A stretch of DNA of 33,027 nt from Globicatella sanguinis NBRC 15551 (GCF_001552295.1 NZ_BCQX01000010.1:1-33027); one strand, 5' to 3'; positions 9,386-17,073 are shown, counted from the first letter of the stretch. Translations and numbers: made by a program. The notes: a model not told the origin generated them from the letters alone.

Positions 9386-9958
9386 CTATTTTAACTCTCC
9401 TGGTTGGAAATAACATTTTCGGCAGACAGGTAAATATGATTCATTACCGCCAATTTGAATTTGTTCCCCTTCGTAAACGGGTTCGCCGTCAACAAAGCGT
9501 AAGTTCATCATGGCTTTTTTATGACAGAACCAACAAATGGTTTTAATCTCTTCAATTTTATCAGCATATAATAATAAATACTTCGAACCTTCGAAAAGTT
9601 CATTTGTAAAATCATTTTTTAATCCAAATGCCATCACTGGAATATCTAACTCATCTACGACTCGAGCTAATTGTAGCACGTGTTCCTTGTTTAAAAATTG
9701 CGCTTCATCGACTAAAATACAATAGCGGTGTCCTAATGCTTTAATACTTTCAAATAAATCCATGTCGTCCGTAATCGGAATCGCTTGACGCTGATAGCCA
9801 GTCCGACTCGCGACTGTTCCTACGGAAGTTCTAGTATCTAGAGCGCTCGTAAAAATTTCCACCTGTTTATTTTGTTCTTCATAATTATGAGCTACTTTAA
9901 TAATTTCAAGTGATTTTCCACTATTCATCGCCCCATATTTGAAAAAGAATTGTGCCAT
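9386..9958 (-). CDS. tdk: Thymidine kinase
   Basis: Phosphorylates thymidine to dTMP with ATP. It belongs to the type II (TK1-like) family. The P-loop GAMNSGKS is at residues 9-16, the VDEAQF motif with the catalytic Glu85 follows, and four structural zinc Cys are at 142, 145, 179 and 182 (CWFC and CRKC). Length is 190 residues, as usual. The ribosome binding site is GAGGAGGG and a strong promoter lies just upstream, so this is the first gene of the tdk-prfA-prmC-sua5-glyA-upp operon. Confidence 0.96.
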   Translation of the reverse strand: MAQFFFKYGAMNSGKSLEIIKVAHNYEEQNKQVEIFTSALDTRTSVGTVASRTGYQRQAIPITDDMDLFESIKALGHRYCILVDEAQFLNKEHVLQLARVVDELDIPVMAFGLKNDFTNELFEGSKYLLLYADKIEEIKTICWFCHKKAMMNLRFVDGEPVYEGEQIQIGGNESYLPVCRKCYFQPGELK

Positions 9959-9993
9959 TAATAAGCCCTCCTCGTTACTACTTTCAACTATTC

Positions 9994-10022
9994 ATAATAA
10001 AAGAAAAAAACATTCTAGTCAA
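9994..10022 (-). promoter_or_regulatory. Promoter of the tdk operon
   Basis: On the minus strand -35 TTGACT (10017-10022), a 17-base spacer and -10 TATTAT (9994-9999) form a near-consensus housekeeping promoter about 36 bases before the tdk start. Confidence 0.8.
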
Positions 10023-10357
10023 TTGCTAAGAGCGTAATTTAAGTAGTTTTATCCGATGAAGGCGGTTCATAATGATTCTATCTATTAATCTAGAGTGCCC
10101 CTCTAGCCGAAAGTGTATGTTAAGGTGAAATTATTTTTTGTTTTTTCGTTAAAACAGCTTCGATAATAATTTGTTCAATAAAATATCTTTAACACGCCTT
10201 GGCAAATGAGGTCAACTGGTCATTCCATTAAACAAACCTTGTTTTCTAATATAGGTAAACATCCAGCCTAATGCCCGCAAACTAGCTAGTTTCTTACAAA
10301 AAAGAGTAGGACTCACTCAATTGAATAGTGGTCGCATCATATTGTGCCCTTGTTCCC
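10023..10357. other. Gene-free stretch with possible gene debris
   Basis: I find no intact gene here. On the minus strand, roughly 10150-10310, one frame reads like protein (KKLASLRALGWMFTYIRKQG, then after a TGA PHLPRRVKDILLNKLLSKLF). This may be a decayed gene of unknown family. The block AAAAAAGAGTAGG at 10298-10310 repeats the left edge of the terminator at 10358-10416, as if a second, truncated copy of that hairpin had lain here. Confidence 0.3.
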
Positions 10358-10416
10358 ACAAAAAAGAGTAGGCCTCGATAGTAAAAATTAAAGAATTTTC
10401 ACTATTTGCCTACTCT
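10358..10416 (-). terminator. Terminator of tenA-thiW (member of a repeat family)
   Basis: AGAGTAGGC (10365-10373) pairs perfectly with GCCTACTCT (10408-10416). A further inner stem (ATAGTNAAAATT with AATTTTNACTAT) follows, and there is a T-run on the minus strand. It lies about 47 bases past the thiW stop. Confidence 0.85.
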
Positions 10417-10462
10417 CGCAAAATTAACCTGATGTTATATAAGATTTTTCATATTGAAAAAG

Positions 10463-11017
10463 TTAACGACCATTTTGGCTACTTAAAACACGCTCATTAT
10501 CTGTCAGGAACAATTGTTGCATACGATGAAAAGCTGATAATTTGTTAAGTCTTTCATACAAGACAAAAGCTGCTATCGCTCCCATTACACAAGCTCCCAT
10601 AAAACGGGGTGTATAAATCAACCAGTGTAAATCCGTTTTGACCCCGGTAAACCAAACCATAACCGGGTAACTTAATAATGATCCTACGACACCCGTTCCG
10701 ATAAATTCACCTAGCGCTGCCGCCCAGAAATTACGTGTCTTCCAATAACCTAATCCTGCAAATAATGCTCCAAAAACAGCACCAGTTAAGGCTAATGGCG
10801 GAATCCCCATCATTAACATACGAATAATACCACAGATTAAAGCCATTAAAAAGGTATATAAAGGGCTCATAAAACTGGCTGCAATAATATTAATTACACT
10901 CGACATCGGTGCCATCCCTTCAATTCGTAAAATTGGTGATAACACCACGTCTAAGGCAATCATCAGTGATAAAATCATTAGTTTTTGAGTTTGTTTATGT
11001 GTAATTATTTGAATCAT
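10463..11017 (-). CDS. thiW: ThiW, predicted substrate-binding (S) subunit of a thiazole ECF transporter
   Basis: A 184-residue membrane protein with five to six hydrophobic helices. Motifs VVLSPILRIEGMAPMSSVINIIAA and LMMGIPPLALTGAVFGALFAGLGYW match the ThiW family. Members are thought to capture the thiazole moiety of thiamin and work with the shared ECF energising module (two ATPases plus EcfT), which is not in this window. It lies 19 bases after tenA under the same TPP riboswitch. The hydroxyethylthiazole kinase thiM lies in the divergent operon, which supports thiazole as substrate. The purine-rich GAGAGGGA is unusually close to the first ATG, so a later start is possible. Confidence 0.85.
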   Translation of the reverse strand: MIQIITHKQTQKLMILSLMIALDVVLSPILRIEGMAPMSSVINIIAASFMSPLYTFLMALICGIIRMLMMGIPPLALTGAVFGALFAGLGYWKTRNFWAAALGEFIGTGVVGSLLSYPVMVWFTGVKTDLHWLIYTPRFMGACVMGAIAAFVLYERLNKLSAFHRMQQLFLTDNERVLSSQNGR

Positions 11018-11036
11018 TCCCTCTCATTATGAATTG

Positions 11037-11714
11037 TTATTTTTCGTATTGGGTTTCCCAATCTTCACCGTCATAGCACATCGTCCAGAATTGATATTCA
11101 TAGTAAGACGTTTTAATAATGATTTCTTCTAGACGTTCTAAGGTTGCTTCTGGTAAATCTTTCGCCATTTCGTCCATTAAATTTTTCATATCAGTTGCTA
11201 AAGTTTGGAATTCTTCTCCTGCATACATATCGATCCATTGTTGATAAGGATTATTTTCAGGACTTACTTTTGCTAAGGCTTCGCCGACATAAGCGTATGA
11301 CCAAGCACAAGTTAATAAGGCCGTTACCGCATATTCTGCTCCGCCTGCTTGGGCATGATTCAACATATAAGAAGTATAGGCTGTATTGGTTGGCCACATT
11401 TTTGTTTGTAATAATTCTGCTTCACTAATTCCAAATTGAGCTGAAAATTGACGATGTAACTCCATTTCCATCTCTAAGGTCCCAAATAATGCTTTTGAAA
11501 AACTACGCATCATCGATAAATCAGTTGACTTGGCCACGCCTAAAGCCATTAATTTTGAATATTCCACTAAATAAACATAGTCTTGCGTTAACCAACGTTG
11601 AAACTTCTCTTTAGCCAGCGTACCTTCTCCCAATCCTTTTACAAATGGGTGTTCTAAATATGATGCCCAAATCGATTCAACTTTTGGATACACACGCTTA
11701 GTAAATTTTGTCAT
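11037..11714 (-). CDS. tenA: Aminopyrimidine aminohydrolase / thiaminase II
   Basis: Releases 4-amino-5-hydroxymethyl-2-methylpyrimidine (HMP) from aminomethylpyrimidine, a breakdown product of thiamin, or more slowly from thiamin itself. At 225 residues it is full length. The catalytic Cys is Cys136 in TALLTCAWSYAYVGEAL, the general acid/base Glu is Glu206 in SYYEYQFW, and the substrate-binding Asp is Asp45 in LTQDYVYL. These positions are within one residue of those in the Bacillus subtilis enzyme. The ribosome binding site is AAGGAGG. It heads a two-gene unit with thiW below a TPP riboswitch and supplies HMP for ThiD in the divergent operon. Confidence 0.93.
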   Translation of the reverse strand: MTKFTKRVYPKVESIWASYLEHPFVKGLGEGTLAKEKFQRWLTQDYVYLVEYSKLMALGVAKSTDLSMMRSFSKALFGTLEMEMELHRQFSAQFGISEAELLQTKMWPTNTAYTSYMLNHAQAGGAEYAVTALLTCAWSYAYVGEALAKVSPENNPYQQWIDMYAGEEFQTLATDMKNLMDEMAKDLPEATLERLEEIIIKTSYYEYQFWTMCYDGEDWETQYEK

Positions 11715-11743
11715 GACGCTATTCCTCCTTATATTTTAGGAAC

Positions 11744-11774
11744 AAAAAAATACCCACCTTTAAAAATAAAGTGT
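11744..11774 (-). terminator. Riboswitch-controlled terminator before tenA
   Basis: On the minus strand ACACTTTA (11767-11774), a short T loop and TAAAGG-TGGGT form a stem with one bulge, followed by ATTTTTTT (seven T, 11744-11750). Its first arm lies inside the sequence GCACACTT (11769-11776). That sequence can instead pair with AAGTGTGC at the 3' end of the riboswitch (11828-11835), so the two structures exclude each other. Confidence 0.65.
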
Positions 11775-11827
11775 GCGCATTAAATCGGATGCAGTCTAAC
11801 AAAAATTAAACTAGCTGATTAAATTAG

Positions 11828-11910
11828 GCACACTTCCCTACGTCAGTATTAACTGAATCAGGTTCAAAGGGTCAATTTCTCTCTCAGCATTTTCATGCTC
11901 CCCTAGTGTC
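11828..11910 (-). promoter_or_regulatory. TPP riboswitch controlling tenA-thiW
   Basis: The minus strand carries the THI-box: ACACTAGGGGAGC, then GCTGAGAGAGA, GACCCTTTGAACCTGAT and TGACGTAGGGAAGTGT. P1 is closed by ACAC (at about 11906-11909) with GTGT (within 11828-11835). With TPP bound, P1 holds GTGT and frees the downstream terminator arm. Without TPP, AAGTGTGC pairs with GCACACTT and blocks the terminator. It is therefore an OFF switch acting on transcription. Confidence 0.95.
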
Positions 11911-11916
11911 ACTAAT

Positions 11917-11945
11917 AGACTAGCAAATTAATGTTGGATTGTAAA
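11917..11945 (-). promoter_or_regulatory. Promoter of tenA-thiW
   Basis: On the minus strand -35 TTTACA (11940-11945), 17 bases, and a weak -10 TAGTCT (11917-11922). A start about seven bases on would place the first transcribed bases at the edge of riboswitch P1. Confidence 0.5.
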
Positions 11946-12487
11946 GGGGGAGTCATCTTTATTAAATACGGGGTTGAACCAAAACTTGATAAATGCAGTC
12001 AAGTTATTGCGCGGTAATAAAAAGCGCAGGGGCGATCGGTCTCAACCTGCATCGTAATGAGGTTAGTGATAAACTTTATAATCAACAGCGTTATTTCTCA
12101 CTCATTATAAACGCAATGGTTGAGTGGAAGTAGGCAGAAGAAAATATCACTTGGTTTTCTACTTCTAGTCTAGCCTCAACTGTGCAGGAATAGGCAGACG
12201 AAGTGAAAATCATCTAATTTTCTACTACTGGCCCACTCCCTTACTACTGGTAATTAATCAAAGATAAACATAATCGATATTCTATCCCCATCGCCTTTCT
12301 GGTCAATAGGTCATCGTAGTTTCCACTCTTATTTTGGTCAGTGGTCAATCGGACGTCGTAATGAATCATCCTAATTTGATTCATTGGAAACAGCAGCCTT
12401 AACCTTTTAATACAAGTAGCACACAGCACCTTGCTTATATTACTTTTTTATAAGTCATGAATTCAATCCTTTGTTCAACTTATCTGC
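11946..12487. other. Spacer between the divergent thiamin operons with decayed hairpin repeats
   Basis: No supported gene. A 61-codon frame (12244-12429, minus) lacks a ribosome binding site and homology cues. Two tandem, degenerate copies of the GAGTAGGC-type hairpin lie at 12121-12180 and 12181-12240. The second one (AATAGGCAGACGAAGTGAAAATCATC...) closely follows the sequence of the terminator at 4095-4157. They have lost the T-run, so they probably no longer terminate. Confidence 0.5.
12121..12240. repeat. Two tandem degenerate copies of the GAGTAGGC hairpin repeat
   Basis: Copy one (12121-12180) begins TGAGTGGAAGTAGGCAGA and copy two (12181-12240) GGAATAGGCAGACGAAG. Both share with 4091-4146 the order GGAA-TAGGC-GA-GAAG...AATCATC...TCTACT. 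The left flank of copy one (ATGGTTGAG) also matches that of the 4095 element (GTGGTTGAG). Confidence 0.5.
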
Positions 12488-12516
12488 TTGACATTAACTA
12501 TTACTTGATTTATTCT
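12488..12516 (+). promoter_or_regulatory. Promoter of thiZXY-thiMDE
   Basis: Consensus -35 TTGACA (12488-12493), a 17-base spacer and -10 TATTCT (12511-12516). Transcription would start near 12523, about 60 bases before the TPP riboswitch. Confidence 0.75.
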
Positions 12517-12580
12517 AATAGACAGATAGAGTTTCTTTGTGAAATCAAAGGGTCTCTTTTAACAATTGAATCCATTTATT

Positions 12581-12673
12581 TTAAACTAGGGGAGCCAATG
12601 CGCTGAGAGTAGGTTTCTGAAATGTTCCTTGACCCTTGACCTGATGTAGTTAGTACTACCGTAGGGATGTTTA
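12581..12673 (+). promoter_or_regulatory. TPP riboswitch controlling thiZXY-thiMDE
   Basis: THI-box sequence: ACTAGGGGAGC, GCTGAGAGTAGG, GACCCTTGACCTGAT, AGTTAGTACTACCGTAGGGATG. P1 is closed by TAAAC with GTTTA. It is followed 50 bases later by an intrinsic terminator and then by the start of thiZ, so TPP should cause early termination. Confidence 0.95.
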
Positions 12674-12724
12674 CAATTTTGTTTTACTGTACACATTTTG
12701 ATCAGTCAAGACTCAGTATGCTTT

Positions 12725-12756
12725 GGGCCGGTTTCTTAGAAACGGGTCTTTTTTTT
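12725..12756 (+). terminator. Riboswitch-controlled terminator before thiZ
   Basis: GGGCC-G-GTTTC, loop TTA, GAAAC-G-GGTCT: ten pairs with one G-G mismatch and two G-U wobbles, followed by a run of eight or more T. It lies between the TPP riboswitch and the thiZ ribosome binding site, and so serves as the expression platform. Confidence 0.85.
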
Positions 12757-12783
12757 GAGCAAATGGATAGAAAGGAGTTTTGG

Positions 12784-13527
12784 ATGATTGAAATAAAAAA
12801 CGTCTCATTTACCTACCCCGACTTTAAAGGCGAGAAGACATTACAAAATGTCAACCTCAACTTTCCTAAAGGTGAATTTATTTCGCTAATCGGTAAAAGC
12901 GGCAGTGGTAAGAGTACGCTATTTAAATTACTGACTACGCAATTTCAACCGGATGCAGGTCAAATTCTATTTGATGGACGACCGATTCAATTAGGTGATG
13001 TTGGTTATATGCCACAAAAAGATTTATTACTTCCTTGGGCGACCATTTTAGAAAATGTTAGATTAAGTGGCAAACTTGATAAGCAACATCCTGTTTCAAA
13101 AGAAAAAGCGTTAGAATGGCTCGATAAGGCGGGTTTAAAAGAGTATGCCTATGCTCTACCGAAAGATCTATCAGGTGGAATGCGTCAGCGCGCCGCTTTC
13201 GTACGGACCATTCTGGCCAATAAGCCAGTACTACTGCTCGATGAACCTTTTGGAGCCTTAGACAGTTTTACGCAATATGAAATGCAACAATGGTTATTAT
13301 CACTGTGGCAAGAATTAAATAAAACGATTGTTTTTATTACGCATAATATTGATGAAGCAGTGCTTTTAAGTAATCGAGTCTTTTTATTACAAAACTGGCA
13401 TAATGGCGACGATACCCAAATCAAAGAGTGGCACATTGATTTGCCACGTCCACGACCGAAAGACATTCGTTATCATGCTCAATTTATTGAGTATAAAAAA
13501 GCTTTGGAGGTGGCCATCCATGAATAA
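12784..13527 (+). CDS. thiZ: Thiamin-precursor ABC transporter, ATPase (ThiZ)
   Basis: The ATPase of an importer of thiamin pyrimidine precursors. Walker A is GKSGSGKST (37-45), the Q-loop MPQKD (Gln78), the signature LSGGM (129-133), Walker B VLLLDE (149-154) and the switch His187 (ITHN). It is of the SsuB/TauB-like class. The open frame begins far upstream at 12667, but that part lies inside the riboswitch and terminator. The AAAGGAG ribosome binding site sets the start at the ATG at 12784 (247 residues). The stop overlaps the start of thiX by eight bases. The assignment to thiamin rests on the TPP riboswitch, the THI5-like binding protein and the following thiMDE. Confidence 0.9.
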   Translation: MIEIKNVSFTYPDFKGEKTLQNVNLNFPKGEFISLIGKSGSGKSTLFKLLTTQFQPDAGQILFDGRPIQLGDVGYMPQKDLLLPWATILENVRLSGKLDKQHPVSKEKALEWLDKAGLKEYAYALPKDLSGGMRQRAAFVRTILANKPVLLLDEPFGALDSFTQYEMQQWLLSLWQELNKTIVFITHNIDEAVLLSNRVFLLQNWHNGDDTQIKEWHIDLPRPRPKDIRYHAQFIEYKKALEVAIHE

Positions 13528-14293
13528 ACTACGACAGTTAATTCAACGTTACTGGCCTTTCCTATCTGTTTCAGCTGTTCTATTAGTCATTATCGAATGG
13601 GCGGTTGCTAGTGAATGGGTACCAAAGTTTATCATTCCGAGACCAAGTGATGTGATTAAAACCATCTTTATCCAAGCCCCACAACTATGGACGCACACTC
13701 AAGCAACTTTATTAGAAGTCATCGTAGGCGTAGCCTTTTCAATCGGACTTGGTTTATTGATTGGTATTCTACTCTATTATTCTGATTTTATCGAGCGGGC
13801 ATTTTATCCTTTTGTCCTGATTTCGCAAACGATCCCGACCATCGCCTTGTCCCCCATCTTTGTACTGTGGTTTGGTTATAGTTTATGGACCAAAGTAGCG
13901 ATTATCTTTTTGATTACCTTTTTCCCCGTCGTGGTGAGTGTCTTCGATGGCTTAAAACGAACGGATGAAGAGTATCTCGAATTATTCAGAGTGATGGGTG
14001 CTTCAAAATGGCTAATGTTTAGCCAATTACAATGGAAATTCGCGCTACCGTCTATCTACTCGGGTTTAAAAATGTCCGTTGTCTATTCTTTAATCGGGGC
14101 GGTCATTGGAGAATGGCTCGGTGGCTCTGAAGGGTTAGGTTATTATATTCGTCGAATGTCCAGTAGTATTAAATCTGAAGGCGTGTTTGCCGGTATTTTA
14201 GTGCTATCCTTAATTGGTATTCTATTATTTAACCTCGTCGGATTATTAGAAAATCGTTCATTAAAATATTTATATACAGAAAAGAGGAAATAA
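13520..14293 (+). CDS. thiX: Thiamin-precursor ABC transporter, permease (ThiX)
   Basis: A 257-residue inner-membrane permease of the binding-protein-dependent family with about six transmembrane helices. The EAA loop that docks the ATPase is visible as EEYLELFRVMGASKWLMFSQLQWKFALP, followed by GLKMSVVYSLIGAVIGEWLGG. The frame is open upstream, but the GGAGG ribosome binding site and the overlap with the end of thiZ (ATGAATAA) set the ATG at 13520. It begins with a short basic stretch before the first helix. It acts with ThiZ and ThiY. As one permease gene is present, a homodimeric channel is likely. Confidence 0.9.
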   Translation: MNKLRQLIQRYWPFLSVSAVLLVIIEWAVASEWVPKFIIPRPSDVIKTIFIQAPQLWTHTQATLLEVIVGVAFSIGLGLLIGILLYYSDFIERAFYPFVLISQTIPTIALSPIFVLWFGYSLWTKVAIIFLITFFPVVVSVFDGLKRTDEEYLELFRVMGASKWLMFSQLQWKFALPSIYSGLKMSVVYSLIGAVIGEWLGGSEGLGYYIRRMSSSIKSEGVFAGILVLSLIGILLFNLVGLLENRSLKYLYTEKRK

Positions 14294-14295
14294 AA

Positions 14296-15282
14296 ATGAA
14301 AAAATTAGTTGTCAGATGCTTAACTTTATTAATGGCCTTAACGGTGTTACCATGGATGCCACAATCAGTGCAAGCCGAAGAAAAGATGGATTTATCCTTA
14401 ATGTTAGACTGGTATCCAAATGCGAACCATGTTCCAATCTATGTGGCGATTAAAGAAGGTTATTTTGAAGAAGAAGGATTAAACTTAACGATTAATATGC
14501 CTGCTGAAGCAGATGATCCAATTAAATTAGCCGGTGCTGGTCAAACGGATATTGCGGTGAGTTATCCAGCGGTATTAATGCAAGCAGTAGCTGAAGGTAT
14601 TCCAGCGAAAGCCATCGGTTCATTAGTGCAACAACGTTTAGATGCTGTCATGTACAAAAAAGAGTCTGGTATTACGACTCCAAAAGATTTAGAAGGTAAA
14701 AAAGTAGGTTACTCAGCGACCACTATTTCTGAAAATATTATTGAAGCGATGATGGAACATGACGGTGCAAGTTATGACAAAGCGCAAATGGTTAATGTTG
14801 GATGGGACTTAATTCCTGCTTTAGCAACAGATAAAGTCGATGCATTAATTGGCGCTTATACTAATCACGAATTATTAATGTTACAAAAAGAAGGTTATGA
14901 CGTGGATTACTTTGACTTCACAGAGTTTGGAGTGCCAGATTCCGATGAATTAATCTTCGTAGCGGGCAATGACACCATCGAAGCCAAAAAACCTGAACTA
15001 CAAGCGTTTATGCGTGCATTGAAAAAAGGGTTTGATAAAGCATTAGAAGATCCTGAAGCAGCGATTGAAACGATTTTTGAAAATGAAGATAATGCTTATG
15101 TATTAGACAAAGAAATCGAAATTCAATCTTGGGCATTATTACAACATTACATGGTAAATAAAGGTGACTTTGGTAACTTAGTTGTTGATGACTATGTAGC
15201 CTTTGCGAAGTTCTTAGCTGATAAAGGTTCAATTGCTAAAGAATTAACAGCTGAAGAGTTAGTGGAAGATTTAAGTAAATAA
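14296..15282 (+). CDS. thiY: Thiamin-precursor binding protein, NMT1/THI5-like (ThiY)
   Basis: The extracellular binding protein of the ThiXYZ importer. The mature part opens with LSLMLDWYPNANHVPIYVAIKEGYFEEEGLNL, the hallmark of the NMT1/THI5-like family. Members bind formylaminopyrimidine or HMP. The N-terminus has a signal peptide: MKK, a hydrophobic core, then SVQA-EE as a likely signal peptidase I site. No lipobox is visible; the only early Cys, Cys8, follows VVR before the hydrophobic core. Binding proteins of Gram-positive importers are normally lipoproteins, so this is odd. The ribosome binding site GAGGAAA precedes the ATG, two bases after the thiX stop. 328 residues, the usual size. 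Confidence 0.9.
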   Translation: MKKLVVRCLTLLMALTVLPWMPQSVQAEEKMDLSLMLDWYPNANHVPIYVAIKEGYFEEEGLNLTINMPAEADDPIKLAGAGQTDIAVSYPAVLMQAVAEGIPAKAIGSLVQQRLDAVMYKKESGITTPKDLEGKKVGYSATTISENIIEAMMEHDGASYDKAQMVNVGWDLIPALATDKVDALIGAYTNHELLMLQKEGYDVDYFDFTEFGVPDSDELIFVAGNDTIEAKKPELQAFMRALKKGFDKALEDPEAAIETIFENEDNAYVLDKEIEIQSWALLQHYMVNKGDFGNLVVDDYVAFAKFLADKGSIAKELTAEELVEDLSK

Positions 15283-15291
15283 TCAAGATGA

Positions 15292-15360
15292 ATGGAGGGT
15301 CAGTAGCAATCAGAAAATCAGTGGTTTTCAAATTAGCTACCCCCTCCTGTCTTTTATAAT
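15292..15360 (+). promoter_or_regulatory. Intercistronic hairpin and -10 box between thiY and thiM
   Basis: GGAGGG and GTAGC pair with GCTAC and CCCTCC, with an inner GAAAA/TTTTC stem. The hairpin is followed by TGTCTTTTATAAT. It may act as a partial terminator or as a stabilising stem that lowers thiMDE relative to thiZXY. The TATAAT at 15355-15360 is a perfect -10, but I see no matching -35. Confidence 0.4.
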
Positions 15361-15377
15361 AGAAAGTTGGATAAGTT

Positions 15378-16229
15378 ATGAACGAGCAAATGACGTTTTA
15401 TCTCGAGCAAATCGTCAAACAAAACCCTTTAATCAATTGTTTAACTAATAAAGTGACCACCAATTTCCAGGCCAATGCCCTATTAGCCATTGGTGCTTCA
15501 CCGATTATGACCGATGAACCGGACGCCAGTCCCTTAGTATCGGCTCAATCTCAAGCGATTGTCATTAATATCGGCTCCCCATTTAATCAAGATAAAATGG
15601 AGGCGATTGAGCTTTCCATAAAAGCGGCTAATGACAAACAAATTCCGGTCATCATCGATCCGGTAGGGGTAGCGGCACTTTCCAATCGGCTTGCCTATGT
15701 TGAACATTTATTAAGTGAATACGATATCGCCGCTGTTTGCGGTAATTATTCCGAAATTGCTGCCTTAGCTGGAGCGAAAAGTAATGGTAAAGGCGTGGAT
15801 GGTGGTCATCCTGAAGGTGAAATGACCGATCATTTACTAAAAGTAGCCAACCTTTATCAAACAGTGGTGGTGGCCACTGGCAAAACTGATTATATCGCTA
15901 ATCAAACGGTTGTCTATGCCCATCAATATGGCGATGCTTTACTCGGTTATGTGACCGGCACTGGTTGTGTCGCAACAACCATCGTCGCTGCTTTTATCAG
16001 TCAAGCACCTACGCCTGCTGACTATTTAACGGCAGCCACTTTAGCGACCGGATTTTATGCTTGGTGCGGAGGCCGTGCCGTTCAATTGACTACCGGACCT
16101 GGTGATTTACCGATTCATTTATTAAACCAATTATATGAACACTCGGTCAAAGCAAATGATAAAAAAACATATGATAACGAATTAACAAACCTAATTATTA
16201 AACAAGAAAGGATGTCAAGTAATGACTAA
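15378..16229 (+). CDS. thiM: Hydroxyethylthiazole kinase
   Basis: Phosphorylates 4-methyl-5-(2-hydroxyethyl)thiazole for coupling by ThiE. Family marks are NPLINCLTNKVTTNFQANALLAIGASPIM at the N-terminus, VIIDPVGVAAL in the middle, and the catalytic and anion-hole stretch YVTGTGCVATT with the conserved Cys. At 283 residues it is slightly longer than usual. One block is atypical: the segment usually read as RGN or KGN before SEI is CGN here (AAVCGNYSEIAALAG). The ribosome binding site is weak (TTGGA). The end overlaps thiD by eight bases. With ThiW as probable thiazole importer it forms a thiazole salvage route. Confidence 0.92.
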   Translation: MNEQMTFYLEQIVKQNPLINCLTNKVTTNFQANALLAIGASPIMTDEPDASPLVSAQSQAIVINIGSPFNQDKMEAIELSIKAANDKQIPVIIDPVGVAALSNRLAYVEHLLSEYDIAAVCGNYSEIAALAGAKSNGKGVDGGHPEGEMTDHLLKVANLYQTVVVATGKTDYIANQTVVYAHQYGDALLGYVTGTGCVATTIVAAFISQAPTPADYLTAATLATGFYAWCGGRAVQLTTGPGDLPIHLLNQLYEHSVKANDKKTYDNELTNLIIKQERMSSND

Positions 16230-17073
16230 TACACATTATCCAGTGGTCATGACCATTGCCGGCTCAGATAGTGGCGGTGGTGCTGGAATTCAAGCGGATT
16301 TAAAAACTTTTATGTCTTTAGAAACCTTTGGTACTTCTGCTTTAACGGCCGTAACGGTGCAAAACACTTTAGGGGTTCACGGCATTCAACCAATGGATTT
16401 AGAGATTATTAGTGGCCAAATTAATCATGTCGCGAGTGACTTCGAAATTCAAGCCGTCAAAACCGGTATGTTACATGATAGTCAAGTGATTCAAACAGTG
16501 GCTGAAGCCATTAAACAAAACAAACTGCAAACGCGCTTAGTGATCGATCCGGTGATGATTGCGAAAGGTGGTGCCTCTTTATTATTAGAAGAAGCTCAAA
16601 ATACTTTACGCACACAGTTATTACCATTAGGAAAAGTAATTACTCCTAATATTCCAGAGGCGGAAGTTTTATCGGGCATTGCGATTACTAATGACCAAGA
16701 ACGCCAACAAGCAGCTGAAAAATTATTAACCTTCGGTGTCGAAGCAGTCGTCATTAAAGGCGGTCATCGTTATTCAAAAGATAATTTAGCTGAAGATTAT
16801 TTCCTCAATCAACAAGGCAAGACCTTCACCTTAACCAGTCCTCGTATTGAGACACCGCATACCCATGGTACTGGCTGTACTTTCTCAGCGGCTATTACGG
16901 CATTTTTAGCAAAAGGATTATCGGTTGAAGAAGCAGTCTATCATGCAAAAGCCTATATTCACGCTGCCATTAGTCACACGCTCGGTATCGGACACGGTCA
17001 TGGCCCAACCAACCATTGGGCTTATGCAAAAGATCCACAAGCCGCATTGAAAGAGGTCACGATTCATGAATAG
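16222..17073 (+). CDS. thiD: Hydroxymethylpyrimidine / phosphomethylpyrimidine kinase
   Basis: Phosphorylates HMP twice to HMP pyrophosphate, the pyrimidine donor for ThiE. The ribokinase-like fold is shown by AGSDSGGGAGIQADLKTF near the N-terminus, VIDPVMIAKGG in the middle, and HTHGTGCTFSAAITAFLAKG with the anion hole and catalytic Cys region. The length of 283 is a little above the usual 260-270. The start lies within the end of thiM with an AAAGGA ribosome binding site. The end overlaps thiE by eight bases (ATGAATAG). Confidence 0.94.
   Translation: MTNTHYPVVMTIAGSDSGGGAGIQADLKTFMSLETFGTSALTAVTVQNTLGVHGIQPMDLEIISGQINHVASDFEIQAVKTGMLHDSQVIQTVAEAIKQNKLQTRLVIDPVMIAKGGASLLLEEAQNTLRTQLLPLGKVITPNIPEAEVLSGIAITNDQERQQAAEKLLTFGVEAVVIKGGHRYSKDNLAEDYFLNQQGKTFTLTSPRIETPHTHGTGCTFSAAITAFLAKGLSVEEAVYHAKAYIHAAISHTLGIGHGHGPTNHWAYAKDPQAALKEVTIHE

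Noticed and set aside
12244-12429. 61-codon minus-strand frame between the thiamin operons
   Set aside because: No ribosome binding site or promoter. It is surrounded by decayed repeats and has an odd residue composition.
12667-12783. 39-residue N-terminal extension of ThiZ
   Set aside because: It would be translated from riboswitch and terminator sequence. The ribosome binding site AAAGGAG and family length place the start at 12784.
13403-13519. 39-residue N-terminal extension of ThiX
   Set aside because: It lies wholly within thiZ in another frame. The GGAGG site and family length support the start at 13520.
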